From Homalodisca vitripennis (lineage: Eukaryota; Arthropoda; Insecta; Hemiptera; Cicadellidae), in assembly GCF_021130785.1 (NCBI RefSeq), contig NC_060208.1, positions 170,122,501-170,186,500 of the forward strand: a DNA stretch of 64,000 nt, in the 5' to 3' direction. The notes under the pieces are model-generated. The model did not search any database and had not been told where the DNA came from. It was given only the letters and a program-made list of their open reading frames with translations. Below, in pieces: positions 1 to 12,130 of this stretch; the first letter of the stretch is position 1, and the number at the start of each line of letters is the position of its first letter. The position numbers were made by a program, and so were the translations under genes.

Positions 1-446
1 CAAACTGAAATCTTTTTGCCATTAAATTTTACAAAATATTTAAATGAGTGATTTCTTTTATTGAGCATGGCATTGGTGCTAGAATGAGCTTCAGACATAC
101 AATCAGTCATAGTCTTGCCAGAGTTACGTCTCTTTTGAACATCACTTCGTTCAATTTGGCTCTGTAAATAAATGTCTTGCCCATCTTTGTCTTTAAAAGA
201 TGCGAAGCCTTGCAAAATACTAATGAAGCCTTCATCTTTAAATTGCTCAAAACACTTGAATTTACACTTAAAATCATTTCCAGTAGACCTGGCAGCCACT
301 ACCTTTCCACCATAGTTTGTGTATTCAGTTCCGCTCACCCTAGCCTTTTTAATAAGATTACGCTTGTACAAATCACTGTTTACAACACCTTTTCTTTTCC
401 TCGGTATGTTTAAGTTTTGTTCAGTTTATCTGTCACTTTCAGCCAT
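1..446 (-). pseudogene. N-terminal part of a TE-associated insect gene family, one in-frame stop, runs off left edge
   Basis: Reading the minus strand from an ATG at 446-444 gives MAESDR, a TAA stop at 428-426, then an uninterrupted frame to the window edge. The frame is lysine/arginine-rich and contains GTEYTNYGGKVVAARSTG, a cysteine cluster (KCKFKCFEQF), KDGQDIYLQSQIE and a basic QKRRN stretch. This order (tyrosine-rich YxNYxGKxVxAR, then CxCxxKCF-like cysteines, then KDxQDxYLxxLIE) matches, from memory, a multicopy insect protein family that I associate with mobile elements; its biochemical function is not known to me. The family normally continues well beyond this point, so the rest lies outside the window. 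The single stop seven codons from the ATG, in an otherwise open frame, suggests either recent inactivation or initiation further in. I am fairly confident it is coding-derived and less sure of its family. Confidence 0.55.
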
Positions 447-1011
447 CACTTAACCACAAAATCTTAACAATCAATCACTAAATCAACCACAACCAACTTT
501 AACTATAACCTCACTAAAGTAATGCAAAAGCGACAGCAACACCAAATCAACTGATGATCAAGATCAGACAGTAAACAGCTGTTAACAGGCTGTGTGCCAT
601 GTGCAAGTATAGTCGGTTTGATGCAGAAAGGACATAAGTCGATTTCATATGCCCTTTCTGCACTAAATGGAGTGTCTGGCCCAACAATACAGCCCATTAT
701 AGTTGTGATACATATGACCTTTATGCACCAAAAGATGTCTTTATAATCAAACAACTGATTTCAACAAAAAAATTAAATTCTCAATTTTGAGCACTTATGG
801 CCTTTCTGCATCAAGTGATTCAATTATTTCTGCAATGTGTTAAACAACGTATCACTTTGTACGCCTGCTATTTATAAACCAAACATGATATAAAAAAATA
901 CTTTGGGAGAAACATTATTGTACATGACCGAATAATTCTAAAACTAATATATCTATAAACACAACTTACAGACATAAGTCCACACAGAAAATATGGCTTA
1001 TGTTTTGGTTC

Positions 1012-1013
<2 letters not shown>
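447..1013. other. Non-coding flank of the left-edge gene with recurrent TGCAGAAAGG half-sites
   Basis: No coding frame of substance. The motif TGCAGAAAGG or its complement CCTTTCTGCA occurs at 620-629, 649-658 and 799-808, with a looser variant at 718-727. The first two form a hairpin (15-base arms, one mismatch). They lie just upstream of the minus-strand gene start and may belong to its 5' region or to the end of the mobile element that carries it. That is inference. Confidence 0.4.

Positions 1014-1086
<73 letters not shown>
1014..1086. repeat. (TA)n microsatellite
   Basis: Uninterrupted TA dinucleotide run of about 73 bases. It abuts the dispersed repeat that follows, as is common for elements that insert into or generate simple AT repeats. 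Confidence 0.95.
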
Positions 1087-1089
<3 letters not shown>

Positions 1090-1575
1090 GAATGTTTGTG
1101 TGTTTTTCCTTTATAGACTCAGAACCTATTTGACCGATCATTATGAAAATTTGTATGTATATGTATTTTTCCACGTAGAAGGTTTATATGCTATGCCAAT
1201 TGATGTAACTCACCACCAGAAGGCGCTGCAAAATATATAAGTTATCAAAGCGCCTGCACATTGTAAACTACAATTACGAGATAGTTGTGTATAATAACCA
1301 CACACTATGTGAAGGCGCTAAGTTTATATGGATATTTGTCTTTCAAATGAATTTCTGTTTGGCCTTATGCTTGAATGTTAGACCACTTTATTATTAAGTA
1401 CATGTACGTGTACAATGGCTATAAACATACACTTTTGGCAGGTTTTCTTGATAGTGTCAACAAGGTACACTCTACATCGGCGTTGACAATATAATTCACT
1501 TGAACCAGAAGTGCTCATACACGAGCAAAGCTTACAAAAAGCGTACGAAGCCGCGGGGAACAGCTAGCTATTTAT
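1087..1575 (+). repeat. Probable dispersed non-autonomous element ending in a GAAGCCGCGGGGAACAGCTAG-like motif
   Basis: The stretch starts with a TTCCTTTATAGACTCAGAAC-type segment, carries GGCGCTGCAAAAT and AAAGCGCCTGCACATTG blocks, and ends with AAGCCGCGGGGAACAGCTAG. I recall this order of blocks, and especially the GCGAAGCCGCGGG..AGCTAG end, from repeats scattered in many arthropod genomes, often next to (TA)n. The class (Helitron-like, LINE tail or other) cannot be decided here and no second copy exists in the window. It is richer in GC than its surroundings and has no coding frame. Confidence 0.45.
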
Positions 1576-4500
1576 ATTTGTTTTGCACTATAATGCATAA
1601 TAATATAATATATAACCATTCCTTTTCTAAACTTAGAATGGCTGACATTTGAAACTTTTGATTTGCTATCACTGGCTAACAAACTCATCGAAGCTATGTA
1701 AAATATTGTTCATGTACTAGGTTTTGTCAGAATGTATTAAGAACTACGGTACTTATCGTGTTCACAATTAATTATGCCCGGAATGTTGTTTGTTGCATAC
1801 TAGTTACAAAAACTGTGTTCGTCCACCATCTAAATTTCATACAAGATATAAAAAATACGTAAGGTCAAAAAGTTTTGTAAATGATCTAAAAATTCAAAAA
1901 TTCCCCGAGGATCTATTTAAGGAATTAGTTTAGTTAAAATTTTACTCAAATGCCACTATCTTGAAACTGTTCATAATTTAAAACTAACTCATCAAACTTT
2001 ATGGAAGTACTGACTTTGTCATGTCTAGCCTGGATATTAAAAAAATTACGGCAGTCATCGTACTCAATAGGTTGCATTATATTGCATATTATATACATTT
2101 AATTAATGTATATATAGCATAATATATATATATATATATATATATATTAATTTTTTATATATAACTGGCAATAGCCGAATCTAATTTCAATAAATATTGA
2201 ATCCCAAAAAGTACTATACTATTGCTTTATATATTATATACTTTACTAAATGCTTATTATATATAGTATAATATAAATATTGTATGTACATATATATATA
2301 TATATACATATAATACTATATATAGTAAATACATACTATATTTATATAGTTTGTAGTATGTATATTACTTTGGTCATTACACAATATCCTTACTTAATAG
2401 CAGATATTTATTTGGACGAATAAATTAAGTTTTATTGCAATCGCTTTCTCGCTATGAAGCAATTTCTGAAATCGTTAATAAACGATTTTTAGAATTTTTG
2501 CAATCATTACCCCCAGAATCCAAGACCACCACAATCCTAAAATTGATATATACTAATTTATACATACACACACAATGTTGTATACAACTTAATTCACTTG
2601 TCAAATAAATACCTGCTGACAAGGATTGTGTAACGAACACACGTTAAAACTGCCCGAGGCGGAGTTAAATTTGAACCTCTGTTCACCAACAAAGGAAAAA
2701 CACATTTTTGCCAGAGTAATATACACAGTGTCGTGCTAACGTTCGTTTACGTGTACAATATTTTAAACCCGGAATAAACTTGTTCCCGAACGTTCATGAT
2801 TTGTTTCTGTCTTAATATACGAGTATAACACATCAAAATTTTTACAATTGCAAAAATGTCTGCAAGTGATTTTGCTTACAGTAAAAGGAACGCCTTACAT
2901 GCCAAATCAGCTACATTCACTTTTAAACCAATCTAAGGAGGACGAAGTGCATATTGAGTGGTGATAGTACAATTTTACATCTCGGGGTTATTTAAGGTTC
3001 TTGGAAATTTCTTGTAGTTGAAAAATAAAATCCACAAATTTTTCACAGTTATAAACATATATAGCCCAGAGCAGACGATTTACCGCTCAACATATCTTCT
3101 TACAAGTCAGTTCCACCGATACGTCTATATGAACGTTGGAGTGGGTTGAGTTCACCTACTTGAAATTTTGTATTGTTTGATAATTATTAAAATTAACTAA
3201 AACTGAAATTGATCTTAAATAAATACGTGGATTTAGAAGCTTTATCTATCATCTTTGAGAGGTTTTGAGCTAACTGAGAAAAGAAGAACCAACTGTTATA
3301 TCCTACATACAATGGATAAGAAAGAAATTTCAGCTTGAGGGAATACAACATTAGCTTTCTCGTTATGCCTGAATGGCTAGCTGCAGGCCTGATTGCTTAT
3401 CCAGTAAAAGGCTGCCTTTTAAGCTTTTGTATTTTACCACAAGATATAGCTATTTCTATCATCATTGGCCTCATTTTTGTTGATTAACAAATGTTATATT
3501 ACTTTAATTAATATTTGATTTCTTTTTATTTATAATGACAAAGTATTAGATCTTAAATTATTAAATCTTCAGCATTAACAAAAAAATTATTTTTAAAACC
3601 AAACAGGCTATGGATTATATCAAGTGAAGATTTTTTAGGTTATTATTTCTATACTAACCTGAAAAGTCTTCTGATATGGCCCAAATTGCTATCTATTTGA
3701 ATCCAAAAGTTATAAAAGAAAACTAAACATTTACGTTTCAACTCAAAAATCGTAAAATTAATGTACAAGGAATAGGACATTAAGAGGAGAAATTATAAAG
3801 CTAAACAATAGTACAATGGATTATGTTGGATTGTCTAGAAACCATTGCACTTAACAATGAATAATCATTGTTTTTCTTTTAAAACAACTGAATGAAAAAT
3901 TGGTTAGGTCATCAACGAAATTTTGAACAATGTTATTCAATGAAATATATTTGCAAAGTACCTGAAGATACAACAAAATTTATTTAGAAAATGTATACCA
4001 GGCACATGAGTCAATAATATCTAAAGTACCCTTTGGGCTGTACAAAAGATCAATTGTGTTATTTTGTATTCACATTTTGTTTTAAAATATATTTATCTAG
4101 GTTAAATCTTTTTTAAATTTAACGTTTCTAATTTAAAATTTCTGTTTCCTTGAAAAGGCCACAACCTTCAACGAAATATACTAATACATATATTTTTACT
4201 AAACTTCAAACCTTATATCGTTAGTTTCATACGTTCCAAATATTAATATTAATATTTACATCGTCGCATAAAATTTAGATCTAATGTAGTTTCTAAGATT
4301 TATCACTAAAAATTAACCACTAACATGAAATATGTTATTTTTCAGAAAACCGAATAAAAGCAATAGCTAAGCAAATAAACTTCTTTTTTAGTGCAGATAG
4401 TTGTTATTTCTAATACTTCTGGCACTTAATAAGGACATTGTTAGTCTTTTTCGTCTTCATAATTAATACTGTCCTAAATATTCCTTTTCAAAAACTTGCA

Positions 4501-5159
4501 CTCTGTCAATACCTACTCAATGTAAACACGTTCAATTGAAAATAAACAATAACACTGGATGGTATAATTCGTCAACAGTAACATTTCACTCTGTGTGTCT
4601 GTGACGCTGTCAATTTCATGCCAGCAATAATTGAGAACAGTGGCTGTGTTGTAAAGTTTATTCAGTCAACACAACTAATTAGATCGACTGTTGAGAATGG
4701 CCCTCGAGCGACTACCCGCTGATGATTATGTCGGTGTCATTATTGCAGACTAAACATCAGCCGGCCAACACAAAAGACAATACAACGCATAATGTTACAA
4801 ACCAACACAAAGTTGTTAATTACCCAATAGAATCCTTGATCTCACTCGATATTTCAGTTATTCCATCGCACATTTTAACATTGAAAATGGGCTGGCTCCG
4901 AAACCACCACAAATTTTCAACGGTCTAAAATGTTCTGTCAAAATAATTATAAACAATATTATTAAAACCGATTTTGAAATGGAAGTCAAGGGAGAAGATA
5001 TTTCCATGATAACCACAAATATTCCACTTGAATCCAGGCGTTTTCAGTTTGTGTTATGATCCGCTTTTGCAATAGCCAGCATAAGAATAAACTTGCAATC
5101 GACAAAGCACAAGGGTAGTCATTGCAAGTGTGTAGAGAATCTGTTCTTCTCGCAAGGAC
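1576..5159. other. AT-rich non-coding DNA
   Basis: No frame longer than about 70 codons and none with recognisable motifs. Contains short TA runs (2121-2147, 2289-2306) and the small repeat copy at 2164-2210 listed separately. Nothing else supported. Confidence 0.6.
2164..2210 (-). repeat. Solo copy of the inverted-repeat arm seen around the 49-kb tRNA-like element
   Basis: On the minus strand this matches the arm at 49158-49210 and 49417-49470: GTACTTTTTGGGATTCAATA, then TTTATTGAAATTAGATTCGG, then CTATTGCCA. No tRNA-like part follows here, so the arm occurs alone, flanked by AT-rich simple sequence. Confidence 0.6.
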
Positions 5160-5480
5160 AACAGTATACCCAACAGGGATCACTTCTGGCTGGTTTATAC
5201 CTTTCAGTTGAATTCACCACTGGGCACAGCAAAAACCGATGTGTCACTTCAATCTGGGCAAACTTATGGATGTCCAGGAGCGGCACATCACTAATCGCAA
5301 ATGTCGAAATTCTGGGGTTCATGGGCAATTCGATAGGTCTAGTCTACTGTGAATCACTGATGATGTCATGGAGAGATTTGTTATTAGTTAGGGAGAAGAC
5401 AATGGAAGTGAGGGCAGTGTCAATGACAGCGAAGGGAAGCGATGCTGATTGCCCTGGCAGTTTCGAACATTGAATCGCCA
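5160..5480 (+). repeat. Dispersed repeat family A, copy 1 (partial)
   Basis: About 190 bases (5168-5350) are close to 5869-6050 and more distantly related to 28515-28690. Shared blocks include GGATCACTTCTGGCTGGTTT, GATGTGTCA, ATCTGGGCAA and GGATGTCCAGGAGCGGCACA. The open frame here (126 codons from 5093) is an accident of the repeat: the other copies are interrupted in the same frame. Class unknown. Confidence 0.65.
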
Positions 5481-5860
5481 ACGACATCGACTATATAACT
5501 GAGATTACTCCTTTAGTGGATGATTACAATAGGTCTGGTATACACAACTCTGAAATAATTTATTGTTAGCAATATTTTGTAATGGGCAATGTCAATTAAT
5601 GGAGACACATTAATGCACAATAAAAGCCTGTGCATCAGCTTGATGTTTGTAATAATGCTAATAGCCTAACGGCTGCAGCCTGCGATCCCACTCCTCTTAC
5701 ACCACCCAACCCACGCTTACCTCACAAACCCCTCACTCCTCCATGTGTGAACCATTCTACGTGTAATTATAATTTTTCAGTAATTGGCTAGGTTTTTATT
5801 AGAAGGATGATTGTATTTCTTTATCAATTAGATCCAAGCAATAAATAAGTTAAGCTTAGT
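5481..5860. other. Spacer between two family A copies
   Basis: Non-coding. Holds a C-rich patch (5685-5745) with several CCCAC/CCACCC blocks and an AATAAATAAG stretch at 5841-5850. No gene seen. Confidence 0.45.
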
Positions 5861-6355
5861 ACCCAGCAAGGATCACTTCTGGCTGGTTTATACCGTCCAG
5901 TTGAACCCACCTCTGGGCAAAGCAAAAATCGATGTGTCATTTCAATCTGGGCAACCTTATGGATGTCCAGGAGCGGCACATCACTGCCCGCAAAATGTCG
6001 AGATTCTGGGGTTCATGGGCAATTCGATGGGTCTATTCTACTGTGGGATATGACTGTTGGAGTTGGTGGGGTTTTTTCCCTAACCTCAAAGGTTCTTGTT
6101 AACCTCAAAGAGGGTGTACCACCCCCTGCCGACTTTGACTGGAGAGGCTAGTTCAGAGCTGGCCTCCCCTTCATCCGGGGAGACATGACTTTGAGATGTA
6201 GTGCACTAATTCTTCCTCATGGATCTCGATAGGAGGCGGTCCCTACTCCCTAACCTTACCCACCCAGAATACCCTGTCACTCCGGAAGCAAGACAGAGGT
6301 TCTTACAGGACTAAGTGCAATTTATAAGTTTCTTGTCCTAAGAGAACAAAAAAAG
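5861..6355 (+). repeat. Dispersed repeat family A, copy 2 (longest)
   Basis: The most complete copy. Its 5' part matches 5168-5350 and its 3' part (CCGACTTTGACTGGAGAGGC near 6127; GGACTAAGTGCAATTTATAA then TTTCTTGTCCTAAGAGAACA near 6309) matches 28755-28775 and 28938-28977. Composition is clearly less AT-rich than its surroundings. No terminal inverted repeats or coding capacity found, so it could be a SINE, a LINE 3' tail or an LTR piece. Confidence 0.65.
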
Positions 6356-6972
6356 GACAACAGTAGTATGAGTCCAGTTCGCGCCTAAGAAAATCATCTC
6401 ATTTAATTGCGTACACGCCAAATAGAAAGATATCGTATACTTGAATACAATCGTACGATCATCACTACGTAAATTGTATATTATGATAACGAGTTTCCTT
6501 GAATGTCCTTTCTTCTGTAAAATGTGAGGGGTAAGCTGATGGTTAACCCTTATCACTCCACGTGATGATGTTTGAATACCACACTTGGTATTAAGTTCTG
6601 TACGTACTGATATATCCACATGGTATCATTAGGCTTTCACGGATTAATAAAATGTTCTATATTTTACAATTTTTGATAAAGTAGTCACCATAATATGCAA
6701 TAATATGAATTTTTACGCATTAATTTAAAACTTTAAATTAATCAACAATAAATTTTGAACATATTTATTTAATTACTATTCATCCTATCGCATCTAATTA
6801 ACTTAAGCAAGAAGTGTGAATTTACTACTAAAAGTGTTACACTTTACTATAAACTGTGATGAGTATTAAGTTTATTTATATGTTGTTTAGTACACAAATG
6901 ATGGCATTTAATAATTTTAGCTTGAATATTTAAAAGATTGTACAGTTACTTTGCCTAAGAAGTGAAGGGATT
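6356..6972. other. Non-coding, AT-rich
   Basis: No coding frame with recognisable content, no tandem array and no long hairpin seen. Confidence 0.5.
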
Positions 6973-7288
6973 GATCACAAATTAGTCAATTATTAGTCAC
7001 CAAATCCTGTCACTGCTAATTACCTAAAGTCACAACAGACTGGTGTAGAAACAAATGACAAAGGGTGACTAATGGGGAGTTTTGGTTCCTTTGCCTGTTA
7101 ATTATGATCCCAGTTGTGTATTAGCTTAGATCACAAATCAGTCAATAAATTAGTCATCAAATTCCGCCACTGCTAATTACCTAAAGCCTCAACAGACTGA
7201 CGTATAAACACAAGACAAAGAATGACAAATGATTTTAGTTCATTTGCTTGTTGTTAATTATACCAGTTTTGTCTTAGATTCAATAAGC
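6973..7288. repeat. Two-unit 158-bp tandem duplication
   Basis: GATCACAAATTAGTCAA at 6973 recurs as GATCACAAATCAGTCAA at 7131. Both units then share TAGTCA(C/T)CAAAT, CACTGCTAATTACCTAAAG, CAACAGACTG and a tail with TTTGCCTGTT or TTTGCTTGTT. Divergence is roughly 15%, so the duplication is old. Confidence 0.8.
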
Positions 7289-7294
7289 TGAATA

Positions 7295-8180
7295 ATGGCC
7301 TCTCGTACCGATCATTAACTGTGAGAGATAAACCACAAAAACTGCTTCCCTTATCTGTTATATATTCCCGAGAGTGTCAATATTCCTAATTAAAAGATGT
7401 CGTTTCTTCTGATTAAAAGATGTTCAGTGTGATTCGTAACCGTATTATTATTTGTCAGACATATTAATGGAATATACATATCAATCATTTTAAATGATTA
7501 TGGATGAATAAGACTTCTAATGGGGTTTTTTAATGTAATTTATGATTTGATAGTTTTCAATTTGCTTTCTACAAAAACTGAGCAAAATACAATAAAATAC
7601 GAATTTCTTATTTTAACTCAGAGTTTATTTCCAGAATTAGTGTTTTGTTTGGCTTTCCAATAAGAATTTATAATGAAATCAGATTTGCTTCAAACACACA
7701 AAGCTTGGTAAGATTTCTGGAAATTGAGTCTTTCGCAGAACATATCCTCAGGAAAATTATTTTCATATTATTAAACTCAATTTCCAGATTATTTATGAAT
7801 ATATATATTCTTTAATACAAATTTAGTTTGATACTTCCCTGGTCGATTTTCTATACCGAGATAATTATGGAATATCTTGATTTTCTAAGTATTTCTTGAT
7901 TATCACCCTCAATAAAAATAGCAATAACACAGTAGGGATTCATTAACTTGCAGCTATTTTTGTTCAAACACATACCGTTATCAATATGTGGACATTAGTT
8001 TTTTGTATTCTTTTTGTTGATAGAATAAAATCGAAACGTAGATTCTCTTTGGTCCTTCAATTCCTTCAATCAGAAGACAACTAATTAGACACTTCAGTTA
8101 ACCTTACAAAGCAAAGGTTGACAAACATATAGACATTATGTTTTTCAGTTCGTTTCCAAAAACTTCAAATATATTATTGA
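7295..8180 (+). repeat. Dispersed repeat family B, copy 1
   Basis: Collinear, diverged matches to 27200-28445: CCGATCATTAACTGTGAGAG with ATAAACCACAAAA (copy 2: CCGATCACTAACTCTGAGAG), TTTCTTCTGA, TTTCTGGAAATTGAGTCTTT then CATATCCTCAGGAA (copy 2: TTTCTGGAAATGGAGCCTTC then ATATCCTCAGGAA), and CAGTTCGTTTCCAAAAACTT near 8148. No conserved reading frame. A long, old, non-coding interspersed repeat or segmental duplication. Confidence 0.6.
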
Positions 8181-8354
8181 TTTTAATAAAGAATAATTAA
8201 ATATACTAAAATATAATTAGAACACAACACAGTGTGTAAATAAAAGAGCATTTTAATGATTGAACATGTATATTCTCAATTATTTAAAAAAATTAAATCT
8301 ATCTTATTCAATTCTCCATCCTAAACGAAGGGTAATGTGTAATCTCGGGATAAT

Positions 8355-9152
8355 TATATAATGGCAATGGCACAAACTAACAATGCACAGTAAACCGTAT
8401 GTGACGTGAGTTTTTATCTCACTAGGTTTGTTGTGCAGTAACCATAATGCATATATGGCTGTGGGGAATATTCTAGTTACATTACATTATATAATGGCAA
8501 TGGCACAAACTAACAATGCACTGTAAACCGTATGTGACGTGAGTTTTTATCTAACTAGGTTTGTTGTGTAGTAACCATAATGCATATATAGCTGTGGGGA
8601 GTATTCTAGTTACACTTACATTATATAATGGCAATGGCACAAACTAACAATGCACTGTAAACCGTATGTGACGTGAGTTTTTATCTAACTAGGTTTGTTG
8701 TGTAGTAACCATAATGCATATATGGCTGTGGGGAATATTCTAGTTACACTTACATTATATAATGGCAATGGCACAAACTAACAATGCACTGTAAACCGTA
8801 TGTGACGTGAGTTTTTATCTAACTAGGTTTGTTGTGTAGTAACCATAATGCATATATGGCTGTGGGGAATATTCTAGTTACACTTACATTATATAATGGC
8901 AATGGCACAAACTAACAATGCACTGTAAACCGTATGTGACGTGAGTTTTTATCTAACTAGGTTTGTTGTGTAGTAACCATAATGCATATATGGCTGTGGG
9001 GAATATTCTAGTTACACTTACATTATATAATGGCAATGGCACAAACTAACAATGCACTGTAAACCGTATGTGACGTGAGTTTTTATCTAACTAGGTTGGT
9101 TGTGTAGTAACCATAATGCATATATGGCTGTGGGGAATATTCTAGTTACATT
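8355..9152 (+). repeat. Six-copy 134-bp tandem array
   Basis: Units start with ATGGCAATGGCACAAACTAA at 8361, 8494, 8628, 8762, 8896 and 9030. The spacing is 133 for the first and 134 for the rest. Copies are almost identical: the first has CACAG and TCTCACTAGG variants, the second has ATATATAGC, and the sixth has AGGTTGGTTG. Each unit contains CCGTATGTGACGTGAGTTTT. Near identity indicates recent expansion. No coding frame persists through units. Confidence 0.97.
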
Positions 9153-10181
9153 TATCCTTGTCACTCAGTAAATTAAATATTTACTAAAAAACAGAATTTT
9201 ACTAGAAATTGTTTACTATACGACTACTACAGCGTGGTGTGTCAAGTTAAGGGTGCGCAAATTACTATCCAAAGTGTATAGAGAACTTTGTGTTTGTTTT
9301 CAATTCAGACCATTATAATATCCAGTTGGTGTCAACTACATGCGTGTATAGTTAGAAAGGATCTATTGATCAGCCTAGGATGTACTGATTTGAACTCAAG
9401 TTAGAATTTGTTATCACACAGGCAGTCTTATAAGATTTAAAAAGTCATTTTTATTTTTTTTATCCTTTGTCATATTTTCTTTTATTTATGACGTCTTCAT
9501 ATTTGGCTAAATATGGTGACATATGTGCAGCTTCCTCCACCTAAATTATCTCTTGTCACATTTTCAAAAGTATAGTTCTTGCACTCCTTAACTTTTATTT
9601 TAAATGTCATATTTTAAATTATATATTAATACTATGTGTAGCGAACGTTATTATATACGATGTTAACGGATAGATGCCCCTTATGTATCATATACATATA
9701 TGGAGTTTGTCGCTGTAAAAAAATAGAACAGCATTACAAAGCGTTGAGAAATTACCAACATATAAATATAATAAATTTGAATAATAAGTTGAACATTTTT
9801 AATGCATAGGCCTACTAAAACAGTTTTTCAATTGTACGAGTGTAGAAAGTTTACAACTCAGAATTATAAACATTATACATTAAATAATTAAGTTTGCGAA
9901 CAACAAGTTTGCAAACTTTATGGCTACAAAACCAGAATTTGGGAAAATACAAATGACAGTTGTTATTATTTAGTACTAGGCATTTAAAAGCAAATTTTCT
10001 CTCTTATTTCTCAACCAAGTTCCTTAAACCTGGCGTGGTTGTACTTGGAATTATATTTTCTAATATGTGACTTTTATGTGTTAATCGTTTTTAAGATTTG
10101 TATGCATAAAGCTTTTAAAACCCCACCATTTTGTATATACAACCGTGCACTCACTCGGCAAGTTTTACATAAATATATCTC
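9153..10181. other. Non-coding, AT-rich
   Basis: No motif-bearing reading frame, no RNA gene and no long repeat. Nothing supported. Confidence 0.55.
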
Positions 10182-10312
10182 TAAGAATTACCTTAGATCG
10201 GAAGTATATTAAAATGGCCGGAAGTAGTCGCTTTTTGACTGAAGGAGACAAAAACGGAAGCGACTAATTTCGGTCATTTTAATATACTTCTGGCCTAAGG
10301 CATTTCTATCTT
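10182..10312. repeat. Fold-back (MITE-like) inverted repeat
   Basis: Two ~50-base arms pair across a short centre at about 10241-10251: left AAGTATATTAAAATGGCCGG then AAGTAGTCGCTT, right (reverse-complemented) AAGTATATTAAAATGACCGA then AATTAGTCGCTT. Outer ends AGAATTACCTTAG and AGAAATGCCTTAG continue the match. This is a palindromic mobile-element shape without coding capacity; target duplication not obvious. Confidence 0.8.
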
Positions 10313-10770
10313 TTTCTATGAGTAACATATACAAGATACTCACGAACGTGCAGAAGATGAATGATTGTGAGTATCGGAATTGCATTAGTAAAAGATCCAA
10401 AGCTGGGCCTAAGTTGTGCGTTCACTCTTACTTTGTAGAATACGTTGCAATGTTTACTGAAGTTTGAATTGGGTTCAGGACCCACCGTAACAGCAATAAT
10501 CTGTTCTCATAATAAACTGATGGCCTAGGTGTAAAAGTTTTCTTGTTAAACTTTCAAAACAACTGCGCAACAGTATATTACTATTTGGGTAAGTGAAATA
10601 TTTGGCCTAAACAGAAAATACACCGCTTGAAGATAAAGGGTTATTTAAGAGACTCTATACTCTTGCAGCTTCCTGCATTATTACGTTTTTACATATACGG
10701 CTAACTAAATTACCGCAGGAACAAAAGTTTGAAAATTATCTGCTGAACTTCTCTGTGAAAGTCTGTTCCG

Positions 10771-10814
<44 letters not shown>

Positions 10815-10911
10815 ATTATATAATATCATATATATAATTATATGAATATATATATATATAGTCTCAGTATATTGCTAACCGATAACAATATACATATAAC
10901 ACATAGTACAG

Positions 10912-10943
<32 letters not shown>

Positions 10944-11809
10944 GGGTTGTCTAAAAATTAATTTTGAAAACTTCTGTCACAGATTATTGGTTAATAACCT
11001 ACACTAAGTTATTACACTTAAATATGAATTATATTTCAAATAACTTACAATTAAAAACCCATACATTATACAAACTCTGTTAAAGGTTTATTATAAAAGA
11101 ATATTAGATTTAAGATTTTTGATTTAAATCCTAATTAATAACGCTCATAAATATGTCCAACTGCTGCCAATCTGGGCGAAACAACTAGGGGTAAACACCT
11201 GAAACATTGATTTTAGCATTGAAGCGTAAACATTTCGTTGAATAGTCTGCCTGCAATATTAACAAAATGTAAAACTACGAACATTTAAGTGCATATTTTA
11301 AGTACACACTCTGAAGTATTTGTCAATTATCTACATGACAAATTATTAATATCTCCGTAAAACTATTATACTAACAGTAACAAAGCGAATCTTTGATAAA
11401 TGGACTTTTAGAGACCGGTGGATAATCCATCATTACATGACGGAAATAATCTACATACCATGTTGTCAATAAAACAAAAGCGTCGTTTAAGAAATATAAC
11501 TAAATACGCATTATTTTGCAAATTTGTATGTAATGTATTTAATTTACTATAAAACTATAAGGTTGTATGAACTCTTACGAATATCAATGAATACCATTCT
11601 ATTATTATTTATATAAATACTATTTATATAGATAAACAAAGTCTATTTGAAAAGTACATTGTCAATTTTTGCTATTATAACAATTAACATACATTCAAAG
11701 CATTATATGTTATTATGCTCCATGAGAAATGTTTATTGTTGTTCTGTGTGGCCAAATAGCACATCATTGTGGTAACATATTTGCTGAAACCCACATGAAT
11801 GGGGTGCCT
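10313..11809. other. Non-coding with TA microsatellites
   Basis: TA-rich simple repeats at 10770-10862 and 10912-10938. The remainder shows no recognisable gene. Confidence 0.55.
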
Positions 11810-12130
11810 GAGGGTTGTCTGTAACTGAATGATCAGTATAATACCGCTGAAAGGCTCAATCTCGAGAAAGGTCCCCGAGCCCCACAACTTATTGATGAGT
11901 TACAAGTCCAATCTCTTGAGCCTCAACGCTCTCATTGAAATTGATAACTAATTGACAGTTATGCATTTTCAGTCCTACATTTGACAGGTCACAATCGTGT
12001 AAAATACAATATACCGCTCTTTTAACTAGTAATAAATAGTTTTAAAACACAAGAACACACAATTAATTAACTAGTTTCATAACTAAAATCGTTGTATATT
12101 CCAAGTAGGATTAAATGTACACCTTTATAT
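11810..12130 (+). repeat. Dispersed repeat family C, copy 1
   Basis: CGCTGAAAGGCTCAATCTCG, then CACAACTTATTGATGAGTTA and CAAGTCCAATC, matches 40518-40590 (AGCTGAAAGGCTCAATTTCG and the same second block). A weaker downstream match links TTCCAAGTAGGATTAAATGT here to CTCAAGTAGGTTTAATATTT near 40865. Non-coding. Confidence 0.65.

Noticed and set aside
5093..5473. 126-codon frame
   Set aside because: Lies in dispersed repeat family A; the frame is broken in the other two copies and shows no domain.
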